From Solirubrobacteraceae bacterium (GTDB lineage Bacteria > Actinomycetota > Thermoleophilia > Solirubrobacterales > Solirubrobacteraceae), in NCBI GenBank assembly GCA_019683665.1, contig JADGIB010000058.1, forward strand, positions 1 to 14,934: 14,934 bases of DNA. Reading direction: 5' to 3'. Positions within the stretch are counted from its first letter, which is position 1; each line of letters begins with the position of its first letter. Below the pieces are notes generated by a model that worked only from the letters and a program-made list of their open reading frames with translations, ran no database searches and had not been told where the DNA came from. Positions 6,649 through 13,604 of the stretch are shown here, piece after piece. A program made the translations under genes and the position numbers.

Positions 6649-8474
6649 TCGGCCGGGTCGAGCAGGCCGGCCTCGAACCACGTGTGGCGGCCCTCGAGGA
6701 CCCGCTGGGCGGCCTGGTACTGCGCGGCGTCGTCGTTGGACCACAGCTCGTCGAACAGCCGCTCGGCGCGCCGGCGGGCCTGCTTGGCGAACAGGTCGGC
6801 CAGCTCCCGCGCCTCGTCGGTGTTCAGCGAGGTCGCGTGGACGACCGCGCACGAGATCGCGTACAGCTCGGCGCCGATGTCGACGATGCGGCCCAGCAGG
6901 TGGCCCTTCTGCTCGAGGCGCGCCTGGTAGCGGCCCATGAGGTAGAAGGTCGACCGCGCGAGCTTGCGCGACGCCCGCTCGACGTAGCGCATGTGGCCGG
7001 CGAGCGGCCCGAACTCCTCGAACGCCCCGGGCTTGAGGCCCTCGCCGACGGCGAGCTTCGGGAACCACGTCGCATAGAACTTCCCGGCGTTCAGGCCCGC
7101 CTTCGCCTTGTCGGCCACCGCCGTCTTCGGGTCGAGGATGTCGCCCGCGACCGCGAGGTGCTGGTCGACGGCCTCGCGCGCGATCAGCAGGTGCATGATC
7201 TCCGTCGAGCCCTCGAAGATGCGGTTGATGCGCATGTCGCGCAGCATCTGCTCGGCGGGCACCGGCCGCTCGCCGCGGTTGCGCAGCGACTCGGCCGTCT
7301 CGTAGCCGCGGCCGCCGCGGATCTGGATCATCGCGTCGATGACCTTCCAGCCGAGCTCGGAGGCGTAGAGCTTCGCGAGCGCGGCCTCGATGCGGATGTC
7401 GTTGCGCTTGTCGTCGGCCAGGCGGCTGGAGACGTCGACGAGCGCCTCGATCCCGAACGCCGACCCGGCGATGAACGCGAGCATCTGCGCGACCGGGTCG
7501 TGCCTGCCGATCGGCTGGCCCCACTGGCGGCGCTCGGACGCGAACTCGCGGGCGATCTTCAGCGCGTACTTCGTCATCGACGCGCAGATCGCCGGCAGCG
7601 ACAGGCGGCCGGTGTTCAGCGTCGTCAGCGCGATCCGCAGGCCCTGGCCCTCCTTGCCGACGAGGTTCTCGGCCGGGACGAAGACGTCCTCGAACGTCGT
7701 CAGCGAGTTCTCGATGCCGCGCAGGCCCATGAAGCTGTTGCGCGTGCGGACGGTGATGCCCTCGCTGTCGTAGGGGACGATGAAGGCCGAGATGCCGCCG
7801 CGGTGGCCCTCGCTCTCGGGGACGACGGCCATGACGATGACGACGTCGGCGATCGCGCCGTTCGTCGCCCACAGCTTCGTGCCGGTGAGGCGGTAGCCGC
7901 GGCCGTCCTCGGTCGGGACCGCGGTCGTCGTCATGCGCGCCGGGTCGGAGCCGACGTCGGGCTCGGTGAGCAGGAAGGCGGAGATGTGCGTGCGCGCGAC
8001 CTTCGGCAGCCACTCGCGCTTCTGCTCCTCGGAGCCGAACAGCCGCAGCGGCTCGGGCAGGCCGATCGACTGGTGGGCCGACAGGAGCGTCGACAGCGAG
8101 CTGTGCCAGGTCCCGGCCAGCGCGAGCGCCTTGTTGTAGTAGACCTGGCTGAGCCCGAGGCCGCCGTACTCCTCGGGGATCTTCATCCCGAGCGCGCCGA
8201 GCTCCTTGAGGCCGTCGATGACCTCCTCGGGGATCTTCGCGTCGCGCTCGATCTGGAACGGGTCGACCTTCTCGGTCAGGAAGGCGCGCAGCCTGGCGAG
8301 GAACGCCTCGCCCTTGGCGGTCGCCTCGGGCGGCTCCACCGGCTGCGGGTGGATGAGGTCGGGGCGGAAGGACCCGAGGAACAGCTCCTTGCCGAAGGAG
8401 GGCTGCGTCCACTCGGTCTCGCGACTCGCCTCCGCGACCTGCTTGGACTCTTCGTAGGTGGGGTTCGCGGCCAT
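6597..8474 (-). CDS. Acyl-CoA dehydrogenase, VLCAD/ACAD9-like
   Basis: A 625-residue FAD enzyme predicted to introduce the trans-2 double bond into acyl-CoA in fatty acid beta-oxidation, passing electrons to ETF. An N-terminal helical domain (about 50-165) contains MKIPEEYGGLGLS. The middle strand domain has LTEPDVGSD (169-177) and GTKLWATNG. The C-terminal helical domain has the FAD-contacting IQIRGGRGYETAESL (about 384-397) and IFEGSTEIMH, where Glu421 is the expected catalytic base. The extra C-terminal domain of about 180 residues matches the long VLCAD/ACAD9 type rather than the roughly 380-residue short/medium-chain enzymes, suggesting long-chain substrates. ATG start at 8474. Upstream (minus strand) TTGACT and TAGACC lie only 11 bp apart, too close for a standard promoter; TAGACC ends 6 bases before the ATG. 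The 3' end overlaps the convergent hypothetical gene by 52 bp. Confidence 0.95.
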   Translation of the reverse strand: MAANPTYEESKQVAEASRETEWTQPSFGKELFLGSFRPDLIHPQPVEPPEATAKGEAFLARLRAFLTEKVDPFQIERDAKIPEEVIDGLKELGALGMKIPEEYGGLGLSQVYYNKALALAGTWHSSLSTLLSAHQSIGLPEPLRLFGSEEQKREWLPKVARTHISAFLLTEPDVGSDPARMTTTAVPTEDGRGYRLTGTKLWATNGAIADVVIVMAVVPESEGHRGGISAFIVPYDSEGITVRTRNSFMGLRGIENSLTTFEDVFVPAENLVGKEGQGLRIALTTLNTGRLSLPAICASMTKYALKIAREFASERRQWGQPIGRHDPVAQMLAFIAGSAFGIEALVDVSSRLADDKRNDIRIEAALAKLYASELGWKVIDAMIQIRGGRGYETAESLRNRGERPVPAEQMLRDMRINRIFEGSTEIMHLLIAREAVDQHLAVAGDILDPKTAVADKAKAGLNAGKFYATWFPKLAVGEGLKPGAFEEFGPLAGHMRYVERASRKLARSTFYLMGRYQARLEQKGHLLGRIVDIGAELYAISCAVVHATSLNTDEARELADLFAKQARRRAERLFDELWSNDDAAQYQAAQRVLEGRHTWFEAGLLDPADQPAPDSSASAAATSST

Positions 8475-8548
8475 GGCGTAGGTCTACCCGATTGGCGAGT
8501 CAATCAGTGCCGGATCCCTCGCCCGCGGCTGTCGTACCGTGTGGCCGC
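8475..8548. promoter_or_regulatory. Divergent promoter region, acyl-CoA DH / azlC
   Basis: Seventy-four bases between divergent starts. On the plus strand TACCGT (8535-8540) is a TANNNT hexamer 8 bases before the azlC ATG, suggesting a leaderless or near-leaderless message. On the minus strand TAGACC (8486-8481) precedes the dehydrogenase ATG by 6 bases, with TTGACT (8503-8498) further upstream at short spacing. No Shine-Dalgarno is evident for either gene. Confidence 0.4.
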
Positions 8549-9211
8549 ATGCAGCGCGATCCTTCGCTGCGCGACGGGATGCGCGCCGCTCTCCCGCTGA
8601 TCCTGCCGGTCCTCGTCTTCGGGATCTCGTTCGGCGTGGTCGCCCAGCCGATCATCGGGGGCCTCGCGGCCTCGGCGATGTCGGCGACGATCATCGCCGG
8701 CGCCTCGCAGATCGCCGCCGTCACCGTGCTGGACTCGGGCGGCGGGGCGGCGGCCGCGGTCGTCGCCGGCCTCCTCATGAACGCCCGCTTCTTCCCGATG
8801 GCCCTCGCGGTCGCCCCGGCGCTGCGCGGCTCGCGGCTGCGCCAGCTCGTCGAGGTGCAGGCCGCCGTCGACGCCTCGTTCGTCCTCGCCGACCAGGGCG
8901 ACGGCACGTTCAGCCGCGGGATGCTCGTCGGCTCCTGGCTGCCGCAGACGGCGGCCTGGGTCGGCGGGACGGTCATCGGGGTGCTCCTCGGCGAGGTCAT
9001 CCCCGACCCGCAGGAGCTCGGGCTCGACGTCGTGCTGCCGGCCTTCTTCATCACGCTGCTCGTCCGGGACGTGCGCGCGTCGGGGACGCGGCGGACGTTC
9101 GAGGTCATCGGCCTGGCGATCGCGATCACGCTCGCGCTGACCCCGGTCGCCCCGGCCGGGATGCCGGTCGTCGCCGCCGCCGCGGCCGCGCTGCTGGGGC
9201 TGCGCCGGTGA
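8549..9211 (+). CDS. azlC: AzlC family branched-chain amino acid export permease
   Basis: A 220-residue integral membrane protein, the large subunit of an AzlC/AzlD (BrnF/BrnE-type) exporter that in characterised bacteria exports branched-chain amino acids, and in some cases methionine. About five to six hydrophobic segments are seen. Family-like features are LPVLVFGISFGVVA near 19-32, IIAGASQIAAVTVLDSG near 48-63, the conserved polar block NARFFPMALAVAPALRG near 78-93, and LPAFFITLLVRDVR near 163-176. I chose ATG 8549: the longer version from TTG 8492 adds an unconserved Pro-rich stretch, and TACCGT lies just upstream of 8549 as a promoter element. The stop overlaps the azlD start as GTGA, so the subunits are probably translated together. 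Confidence 0.92.
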   Translation: MQRDPSLRDGMRAALPLILPVLVFGISFGVVAQPIIGGLAASAMSATIIAGASQIAAVTVLDSGGGAAAAVVAGLLMNARFFPMALAVAPALRGSRLRQLVEVQAAVDASFVLADQGDGTFSRGMLVGSWLPQTAAWVGGTVIGVLLGEVIPDPQELGLDVVLPAFFITLLVRDVRASGTRRTFEVIGLAIAITLALTPVAPAGMPVVAAAAAALLGLRR

Positions 9212-9519
9212 CCGCGGTCTGGGTGACGATCGCGCTGCTCTGCCTGGGCACGATCGCGATCAAGGCGGCCGGGCCGCTGCTCATGGGCGAGCACGAGCCG
9301 CGCGGGCGCTGGCTGGCCGTCATCGCGCTGCTGTCGCCGGCGCTGCTGTCGTCGCTGATCGTCTACCAGACGTTCTCCGGCCATCCCGACGGGCTCGTCG
9401 TCGACGCGCGAGTGGCCGGCGCGGCGACCGCGGTCGCGGGCGCGCTGACGCGACTGCCGATGTTCGCGGTCATGGTCCTCGCCGCGGGGGTGACGGCGGC
9501 GCTGCGCGCGCTCGCCTGA
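9208..9519 (+). CDS. azlD: AzlD family small export subunit
   Basis: A 103-residue hydrophobic protein with about four membrane segments, the small partner of AzlC. The typical AzlD order is visible: an N-terminal helix ending in IKAAGPLLMG, then WLAVIALLSPALLSSLIVYQ, an Asp-containing loop (residues about 56-66) and a final helix (LPMFAVMVLAAGVTAAL). The GTG start at 9208-9210 overlaps the azlC stop (GTGA), the usual arrangement for these coupled genes. No promoter of its own is seen. It is followed by 92 bases before the zinc-type transporter operon, with no clear terminator between them. Confidence 0.92.
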   Translation: MTAVWVTIALLCLGTIAIKAAGPLLMGEHEPRGRWLAVIALLSPALLSSLIVYQTFSGHPDGLVVDARVAGAATAVAGALTRLPMFAVMVLAAGVTAALRALA

Positions 9520-9598
9520 GCGGCCCGGCGGCGGGCGCGCCGTAGCATCAGGGCCCCGTCCGGCGCGCGCGGGGGTCGCGCGTCCTGAGAAAAGGAAT

Positions 9599-9620
9599 TA
9601 GACTCAATCTCATGATTGAG
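9599..9620 (+). promoter_or_regulatory. Promoter and candidate Zur operator over start codon
   Basis: TAGACT (9599-9604) fits TANNNT and lies 7 bases before ATG 9612, so transcription would start at or next to the ATG. Overlapping it is the palindrome CTCAAT-CTCATG-ATTGAG (9603-9620): perfect 6-bp arms around a 6-base centre containing the start codon. The stretch 9590-9617 is unusually A/T-rich for this genome. Since the operon's last gene encodes a Fur/Zur-like repressor, the natural inference is a metal-responsive operator that blocks RNA polymerase. It is not a clear match to published Zur boxes as I remember them. AAAGGA at 9591-9596 is a rather distant possible Shine-Dalgarno if a leader exists. 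Confidence 0.5.
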
Positions 9621-11390
9621 CCGTTCACGCTCCCGTTCGTCCAGCGCGGGCTCATCGAGGTGCTCCTGCTGGCCGTCGCCAGCGGGCTCCTGGGGACGTG
9701 GATCGTGCTGCGCGGCCTCGCGTTCCACGCGCACGCCGTCGGCACCGCGACGTTCCCCGGGCTCGTGCTCGCGGACGGGCTCGGCTTCGCCCCGGCGCTC
9801 GGCGCGCTCGGCGCCGCGCTCCTCTTCACCGCCGGGGTCGCGGTCGCGGCGCGCCACGGCACCGACGAGCACGGGCCCGCGATCGCGCTCGTCCTCGTCG
9901 CCGGCCTGGCCGGGGGCGTCGTCCTCGCCTCGGACGTGTTCGGCTCGGCCGCCCGGGTCGACTCGCTCCTGTTCGGCTCGCTGCTGCTCATCGACCCGGC
10001 CGACATCGCCTTCGCCGCGGCGGCCGCCGCGCTCGCCGCGCTCGCGACGCGCCTGCTCGGCCGCCGCTGGCTGGCCGCCGGCTTCGACCCGGCGGGCGCC
10101 CGCGCGCTCGGGCTGCGGTCGCGCCTGCCCGACGCCGTCCTGCTCGGGCTCGTCGCCGTCACCGCCGTCGCCGCGCTGTCGGCCGTCGGGGCGCTGCTCG
10201 CCGCCGCCCTGCTCGTCGTGCCCGCGGCCACGACCCGCCTGCTCGTCGACCGCCTCGGCCCCTGGCAGGCCGCGACCGTCGCGCTCGCCGCCGTCGAGGG
10301 GACGGCCGGGCTGTGGCTCTCCTACGCGACCGACGCGCCGCCCGGCGCGACGATCGCCGCGGTCGCCGGCGCCGCCTTCGCGCTCGCCGCCGCCGTCCGC
10401 GTCCTGCGCGCCCGCCGCGCCGCCGCCCTCGCCGCCGCGGCCGCCCTGCGGGCCGCCGCGGGCGGCGGCGCCGACGACGGCGCCGGCGCCGGCGACCGGC
10501 TCGCCGTCGTCGCCGCCACCCCGGTCGTGGCCGACCTCGCCCGCCAGGTGGGCGGCGACCGCGTCGCGGTCGCCCAGCTGCTGAAGCCCAACAGCGACCC
10601 CCACGACTACGAGCCGCGCCCCAGCGACGTGAAGGCGGTCGCGAAGGCCGACGTCGTCCTCGAGAGCGGGCTCGGGCTCGACCACTGGGTCGGCGAGGCC
10701 GTCGAGCGGTCCGGCGCCGACCCGACCGTCGTCGACCTCTCCGGCGCGCTGCCCGTCCGCCTCGGCACCGACGGCCACGCCGACGAGCACGGCGGCGACG
10801 ACGGCCACGACCACGGCGACCACGACCCGCACTGGTGGCACGACCCGCGCAACGCGATCGCCGCCGCCGAGGAGATCGCCGCCGTCCTCTCCCGCGCCGA
10901 CCCCGACGGCGCCGCCGCCTACGAGCGCAACGCGGGCGACCTCGTCGCGCGGCTCGAGGCGCTCGAGGCGGCCACCCGCGCCTGCCTGGAGCGGATCCCG
11001 CCCGCCGACCGCCGGCTCGTCACCGACCACGACGCGCTCGCCTACTTCGCCGAGCGCTACGGCCTGGAGGTCGTGGGCGCCGTCGTCCCGTCGCGCTCCA
11101 CCCAGGCGCAGCCGTCGGCCGGCGAGGTCGCCGACCTCGTGCGCACGATCCGCGACGAGGGCGTGCGCGCGGTCTTCCCGGAGAGCTCGGTCAACGAGAA
11201 GCTCGCCGAGGCGATCGCCCGCCAGACCGGCGCGACGGTCGGCGACCCGCTCTACGCCGACACGCTCGGCCCCGAGGGCTCGCCCGGCGCCACCCTCCTC
11301 GGCGCCGAGGCGCACAACGCCGACGCGATCGTCCGCGGCCTCACCGGCGGGGCCGAGCGCTGCGACGTCGAGGTGGCGGCCGCGCCGTGA
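9612..11390 (+). CDS. Zn/Mn ABC permease fused to ZnuA-like binding protein
   Basis: A 592-residue in-frame fusion. Residues 1-265 are an ABC-3 (ZnuB/MntB-type) permease with about eight hydrophobic segments, beginning LPFVQRGLIEVLL and containing AFHAHAVGTATFPG and GALLAAALLVVPAATTRLL. Residues about 266-296 are a junction: basic RARR, an alanine/leucine stretch, AAAGGG, then an acidic linker, resembling a shortened signal sequence. Residues 297-592 are a cluster A-I metal-binding protein with expected ligands His331 (PHDYEP), His407 (DPHWWHDP), His473 (TDHDALAYF) and Asp550 (YADTLG). A His/Asp-rich loop at about 386-406 is typical of zinc-specific ZnuA. There is no lipobox cysteine. It is the first gene of the operon, with a palindrome over the ATG. 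A missed stop or frameshift is possible, but both halves are intact in one frame. The fusion is seen directly; zinc specificity is inferred. Confidence 0.9.
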   Translation: MIEPFTLPFVQRGLIEVLLLAVASGLLGTWIVLRGLAFHAHAVGTATFPGLVLADGLGFAPALGALGAALLFTAGVAVAARHGTDEHGPAIALVLVAGLAGGVVLASDVFGSAARVDSLLFGSLLLIDPADIAFAAAAAALAALATRLLGRRWLAAGFDPAGARALGLRSRLPDAVLLGLVAVTAVAALSAVGALLAAALLVVPAATTRLLVDRLGPWQAATVALAAVEGTAGLWLSYATDAPPGATIAAVAGAAFALAAAVRVLRARRAAALAAAAALRAAAGGGADDGAGAGDRLAVVAATPVVADLARQVGGDRVAVAQLLKPNSDPHDYEPRPSDVKAVAKADVVLESGLGLDHWVGEAVERSGADPTVVDLSGALPVRLGTDGHADEHGGDDGHDHGDHDPHWWHDPRNAIAAAEEIAAVLSRADPDGAAAYERNAGDLVARLEALEAATRACLERIPPADRRLVTDHDALAYFAERYGLEVVGAVVPSRSTQAQPSAGEVADLVRTIRDEGVRAVFPESSVNEKLAEAIARQTGATVGDPLYADTLGPEGSPGATLLGAEAHNADAIVRGLTGGAERCDVEVAAAP

Positions 11391-11400
11391 GGGGCCTACC

Positions 11401-12234
11401 GTGAACGCCGTGGCGACCGAGGCCCAGGCGACGTCCCCCGACGGCCGCACCGCGGGCGTGCTCGCGCGCGCCCGCGGCGTGAGCGGCGGCTACGGGGGCG
11501 CCCCCGCGATCGCCGGGCTCGACTTCGCGCTGCCCGCCGGCGCGCGCGTCGGGCTGCTCGGGCCCAACGGCGGCGGCAAGACGACGCTCATGCGCGCGCT
11601 CATCGGCGACCTGCCGGCTGTGACCGGCGAGCTCGAGGTGCCGGTCCGCTGCGGGGTCGTCCCGCAGACCGACCGCTCGCGCCTCGACTACCCGGTGAGC
11701 GCGCTCGACGTCGCGCTCATGGGGACGCTGAGCGCGCTGCCCTGGTGGCGGCGGCCGGGGCGGGCGCAGCGCCGTGCCGCGCAGGAGGCGCTCGAGCGCG
11801 TCGGCCTCGGCGCCCATGCCCGCCGGACGTTCGGCGAGCTGTCCGGCGGCCAGCGCCAGCGGGTGCTCATCGCCCGCGCGCTCGTCCAGGACGCCCGGCT
11901 CCTGCTCCTCGACGAGCCGTTCGCGGGCCTGGACGAGCCGAGCGCCGCGCTCCTGGAGGACCTGCTGGCCGAGCTGGCCGCCGAGGGCCGCGGCCTGCTC
12001 ATCTCCACCCACGAGGTCGAGCAGGCCCGCCGCTGGGACCTCGTCCTCTGCCTGAACCGCACGCAGGTCGCCTTCGGGCCGCCGGCCGACGTCCTCAGCC
12101 GCGAGGTGCTCGAGCGCACCTACGGCGCCCACGTCGTCGAGCTGCCCGGCGGCGGGCGCGGCGTCATGCCCGCCCACCACGGCTGCGACGAGCCCGGGCA
12201 CGAGCACGCCGGACCCGACCGCGCCCGCCCGTGA
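11401..12234 (+). CDS. znuC: Zn/Mn ABC transporter ATP-binding protein
   Basis: A 277-residue ATPase that should energise the metal permeases encoded on both sides. All motifs are present: Walker A GPNGGGKTT (about 55-63), Q-loop VPQTD (about 87-91), signature LSGGQRQRV (about 147-155), Walker B LLLLDEP (about 167-173), D-loop AGLD and H-loop STHE. The early Q-loop and DYPVSALDVALMG are typical of ZnuC/MntB-type metal ATPases. GTG start at 11401, 10 bp after the fusion gene stop, with GAGGGG as Shine-Dalgarno. About 17 residues before the motifs begin are unconserved. The C-terminal tail carries a Cys/His-rich stretch (HHGCDEPGHEH) that could bind metal on the cytoplasmic side. The stop overlaps the next permease gene as GTGA. 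Confidence 0.94.
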   Translation: MNAVATEAQATSPDGRTAGVLARARGVSGGYGGAPAIAGLDFALPAGARVGLLGPNGGGKTTLMRALIGDLPAVTGELEVPVRCGVVPQTDRSRLDYPVSALDVALMGTLSALPWWRRPGRAQRRAAQEALERVGLGAHARRTFGELSGGQRQRVLIARALVQDARLLLLDEPFAGLDEPSAALLEDLLAELAAEGRGLLISTHEVEQARRWDLVLCLNRTQVAFGPPADVLSREVLERTYGAHVVELPGGGRGVMPAHHGCDEPGHEHAGPDRARP

Positions 12235-13082
12235 TCGACTGGCTGGCCGACCCGCTCTCCGACCCGATCCTCCGCCGCGCCGCGCTCGAGGTCGTGCTGC
12301 TCGGCGTCACCGGCGGGCTGCTCGGATGCTGGATCGTCTTCTACGAGCTGGCCTACGGGGCCGAGTCGCTGGCGCACGCGCTCTTCCCGGGCCTCGTCGC
12401 CGCCGCGCTGCTCGGGCTGCCGCTCCTGCTCGGCGGCGCCACCGGGATCCTCGCCGCCGCGCTCGCGGTCGCGGTCGCCGGGCGGGTGCCGGGCGTCGGG
12501 CGCGACACCGCCGTCGCGGTCGTCGTCACGACGATGCTCGGCGCCGGGGCGCTGCTGGCGCTCTCGCAGGACACCCCGCCCGGCCTCGGCGACCTGCTGT
12601 TCGGCGACGTGCTCGGCGTCTCCGACGGCGACCTCGCGCTCGCCGGCGGGCTCGCGCTCGCGGTGATCGCCGCGCTGCGGCTCCTGCACGGGCGGCTGCT
12701 GGCCGTCGGCTTCGACCGCACGGCCGCCCGCGCCCTCGGCGTGTCGCCCGGCGTCGTCGACGCCGCGCTCGCCGTCCTGCTCGCCGCGGCGATCCTCGTC
12801 GCCGTCCAGGGGCTGGGGAACCTGCTCGTCGTCTCGATCCTCGTCGGGCCGGCGGCGACCGCGCGGCACGTCGCCGACCGGATGCCGGCGATGATGGCGG
12901 CCGCGGTCGCGACCGCGATCGTGGCCGGGCTCGGCGGCCTGCTCGTCAGCTACCACGCCGACACCGCCGCCGGCGCCTCGATCGCGCTGGCGACCGTCGC
13001 CCTGTGGGCGCTCGCCCGGCTGGCCCGCGCGCTGCGGGCCCGGCGGGCGGCCCGTCCGGCACTACCCTCGAGGACGGCATGA
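12231..13082 (+). CDS. znuB: ABC-3 family Zn/Mn permease (second permease)
   Basis: A 283-residue membrane protein of the ABC-3 family (ZnuB/MntB/TroC) with about eight hydrophobic segments. Features include LLGVTGGLLGCWIVFYELAY near the N-terminus, ESLAHALFPG (the family's typical loop), GDLLFGDVLGVS, and QGLGNLLVVSILVGPAATAR in the C-terminal half. The C-terminus is Arg-rich (LRARRAARPALPSRTA). It is the second ABC-3 permease of the operon, the first being the N-terminal half of the fusion protein, so they may form a heterodimer sharing one ATPase and one binding domain. GTG start at 12231 overlaps the ATPase stop; its own stop overlaps the regulator start as ATGA. Metal specificity follows from context only. 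Confidence 0.92.
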   Translation: MIDWLADPLSDPILRRAALEVVLLGVTGGLLGCWIVFYELAYGAESLAHALFPGLVAAALLGLPLLLGGATGILAAALAVAVAGRVPGVGRDTAVAVVVTTMLGAGALLALSQDTPPGLGDLLFGDVLGVSDGDLALAGGLALAVIAALRLLHGRLLAVGFDRTAARALGVSPGVVDAALAVLLAAAILVAVQGLGNLLVVSILVGPAATARHVADRMPAMMAAAVATAIVAGLGGLLVSYHADTAAGASIALATVALWALARLARALRARRAARPALPSRTA

Positions 13083-13516
13083 GCAGCGAGTGGATCGAGC
13101 ACGCCGAGGCGCGCCTGGCCGAGGCCGGCTACCGCCGCGGCGGCGCCCGCCGGGCCGTGATCGAGCTCCTCGCCGCCGGCCACTGCGCGATGACCGCGGC
13201 CGAGATCGAGGAGCGCCTGCGCGAGTCGGGCCGCCGGGTCGGGCGCGCCTCGGTGTACCGGACGCTCGAGCAGCTCGACGCGCTGAACCTCGTCACCCGC
13301 CTCGACGTCGGCCAGGGGACGGCCCGCTACGAGGTCGCGCTCCCGTCCGGCGACCACCACCACCATCTCGTCTGCGACCGCTGCGGGCGGGTCGAGCCGT
13401 TCGAGGACCCCGAGCTGGAGGCGACGATCGAGCGGATCTCCCGCCGCGTGACCGCCTTCCACGTCGGCGAGCACGACGTCGTGCTCCACGGCGAGTGCGC
13501 GCGCTGCGCCGGCTGA
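13079..13516 (+). CDS. Fur family metalloregulator, probably Zur-like
   Basis: A 145-residue Fur-family repressor. The winged helix lies at about 8-85: RRGGARRAVIELLAAGHCAMTAAEIEERL, then the recognition-helix region VGRASVYRTLEQLDALNLV (54-72). The metal-binding dimerisation part has HHHHLVCDRCG (93-103) and C-terminal CARC (140-143), which with Cys99/Cys102 forms the usual Cys4 structural zinc site. Its position as last gene of a zinc-type uptake operon, coupled by ATGA to the permease, makes a Zur role with autoregulation most likely; Fur or Mur cannot be excluded. GAGG (13070-13073) gives a Shine-Dalgarno, and TACCCT (13063-13068) could be an internal promoter. A 16-bp inverted repeat follows shortly after the stop. 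Confidence 0.9.
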   Translation: MSSEWIEHAEARLAEAGYRRGGARRAVIELLAAGHCAMTAAEIEERLRESGRRVGRASVYRTLEQLDALNLVTRLDVGQGTARYEVALPSGDHHHHLVCDRCGRVEPFEDPELEATIERISRRVTAFHVGEHDVVLHGECARCAG

Positions 13517-13551
13517 CGGCGGCCCGGACCGCCGCCGCCCGCGCCGCCGCG

Positions 13552-13602
13552 CCGCCGTTGTCGGATCCGCGCCGCCATGCGACCGCGATCCGACAACGGC
13601 GG
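13552..13602. terminator. Perfect 16-bp inverted repeat between convergent genes
   Basis: CCGCCGTTGTCGGATC (13552-13567) is exactly reverse-complementary to 13587-13602, with a 19-base loop. It begins 35 bases after the Fur-family stop and ends 2 bases before the stop of the convergent toroid-protein gene, the position of a shared two-way terminator. Neither side has a T-run, so it is not a classical intrinsic terminator; U-tract-less hairpins are reported as common in high-GC actinobacteria. Confidence 0.65.
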
Positions 13603-13604
13603 GC

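Noticed and set aside
8481..8503. TTGACT and TAGACC upstream of the acyl-CoA dehydrogenase as a standard promoter
   Set aside because: The spacing is 11 bp instead of about 17, so the pair is not a standard sigma-70-type promoter. At 17 bp the -10 would fall on TACGCC, touching the ATG.
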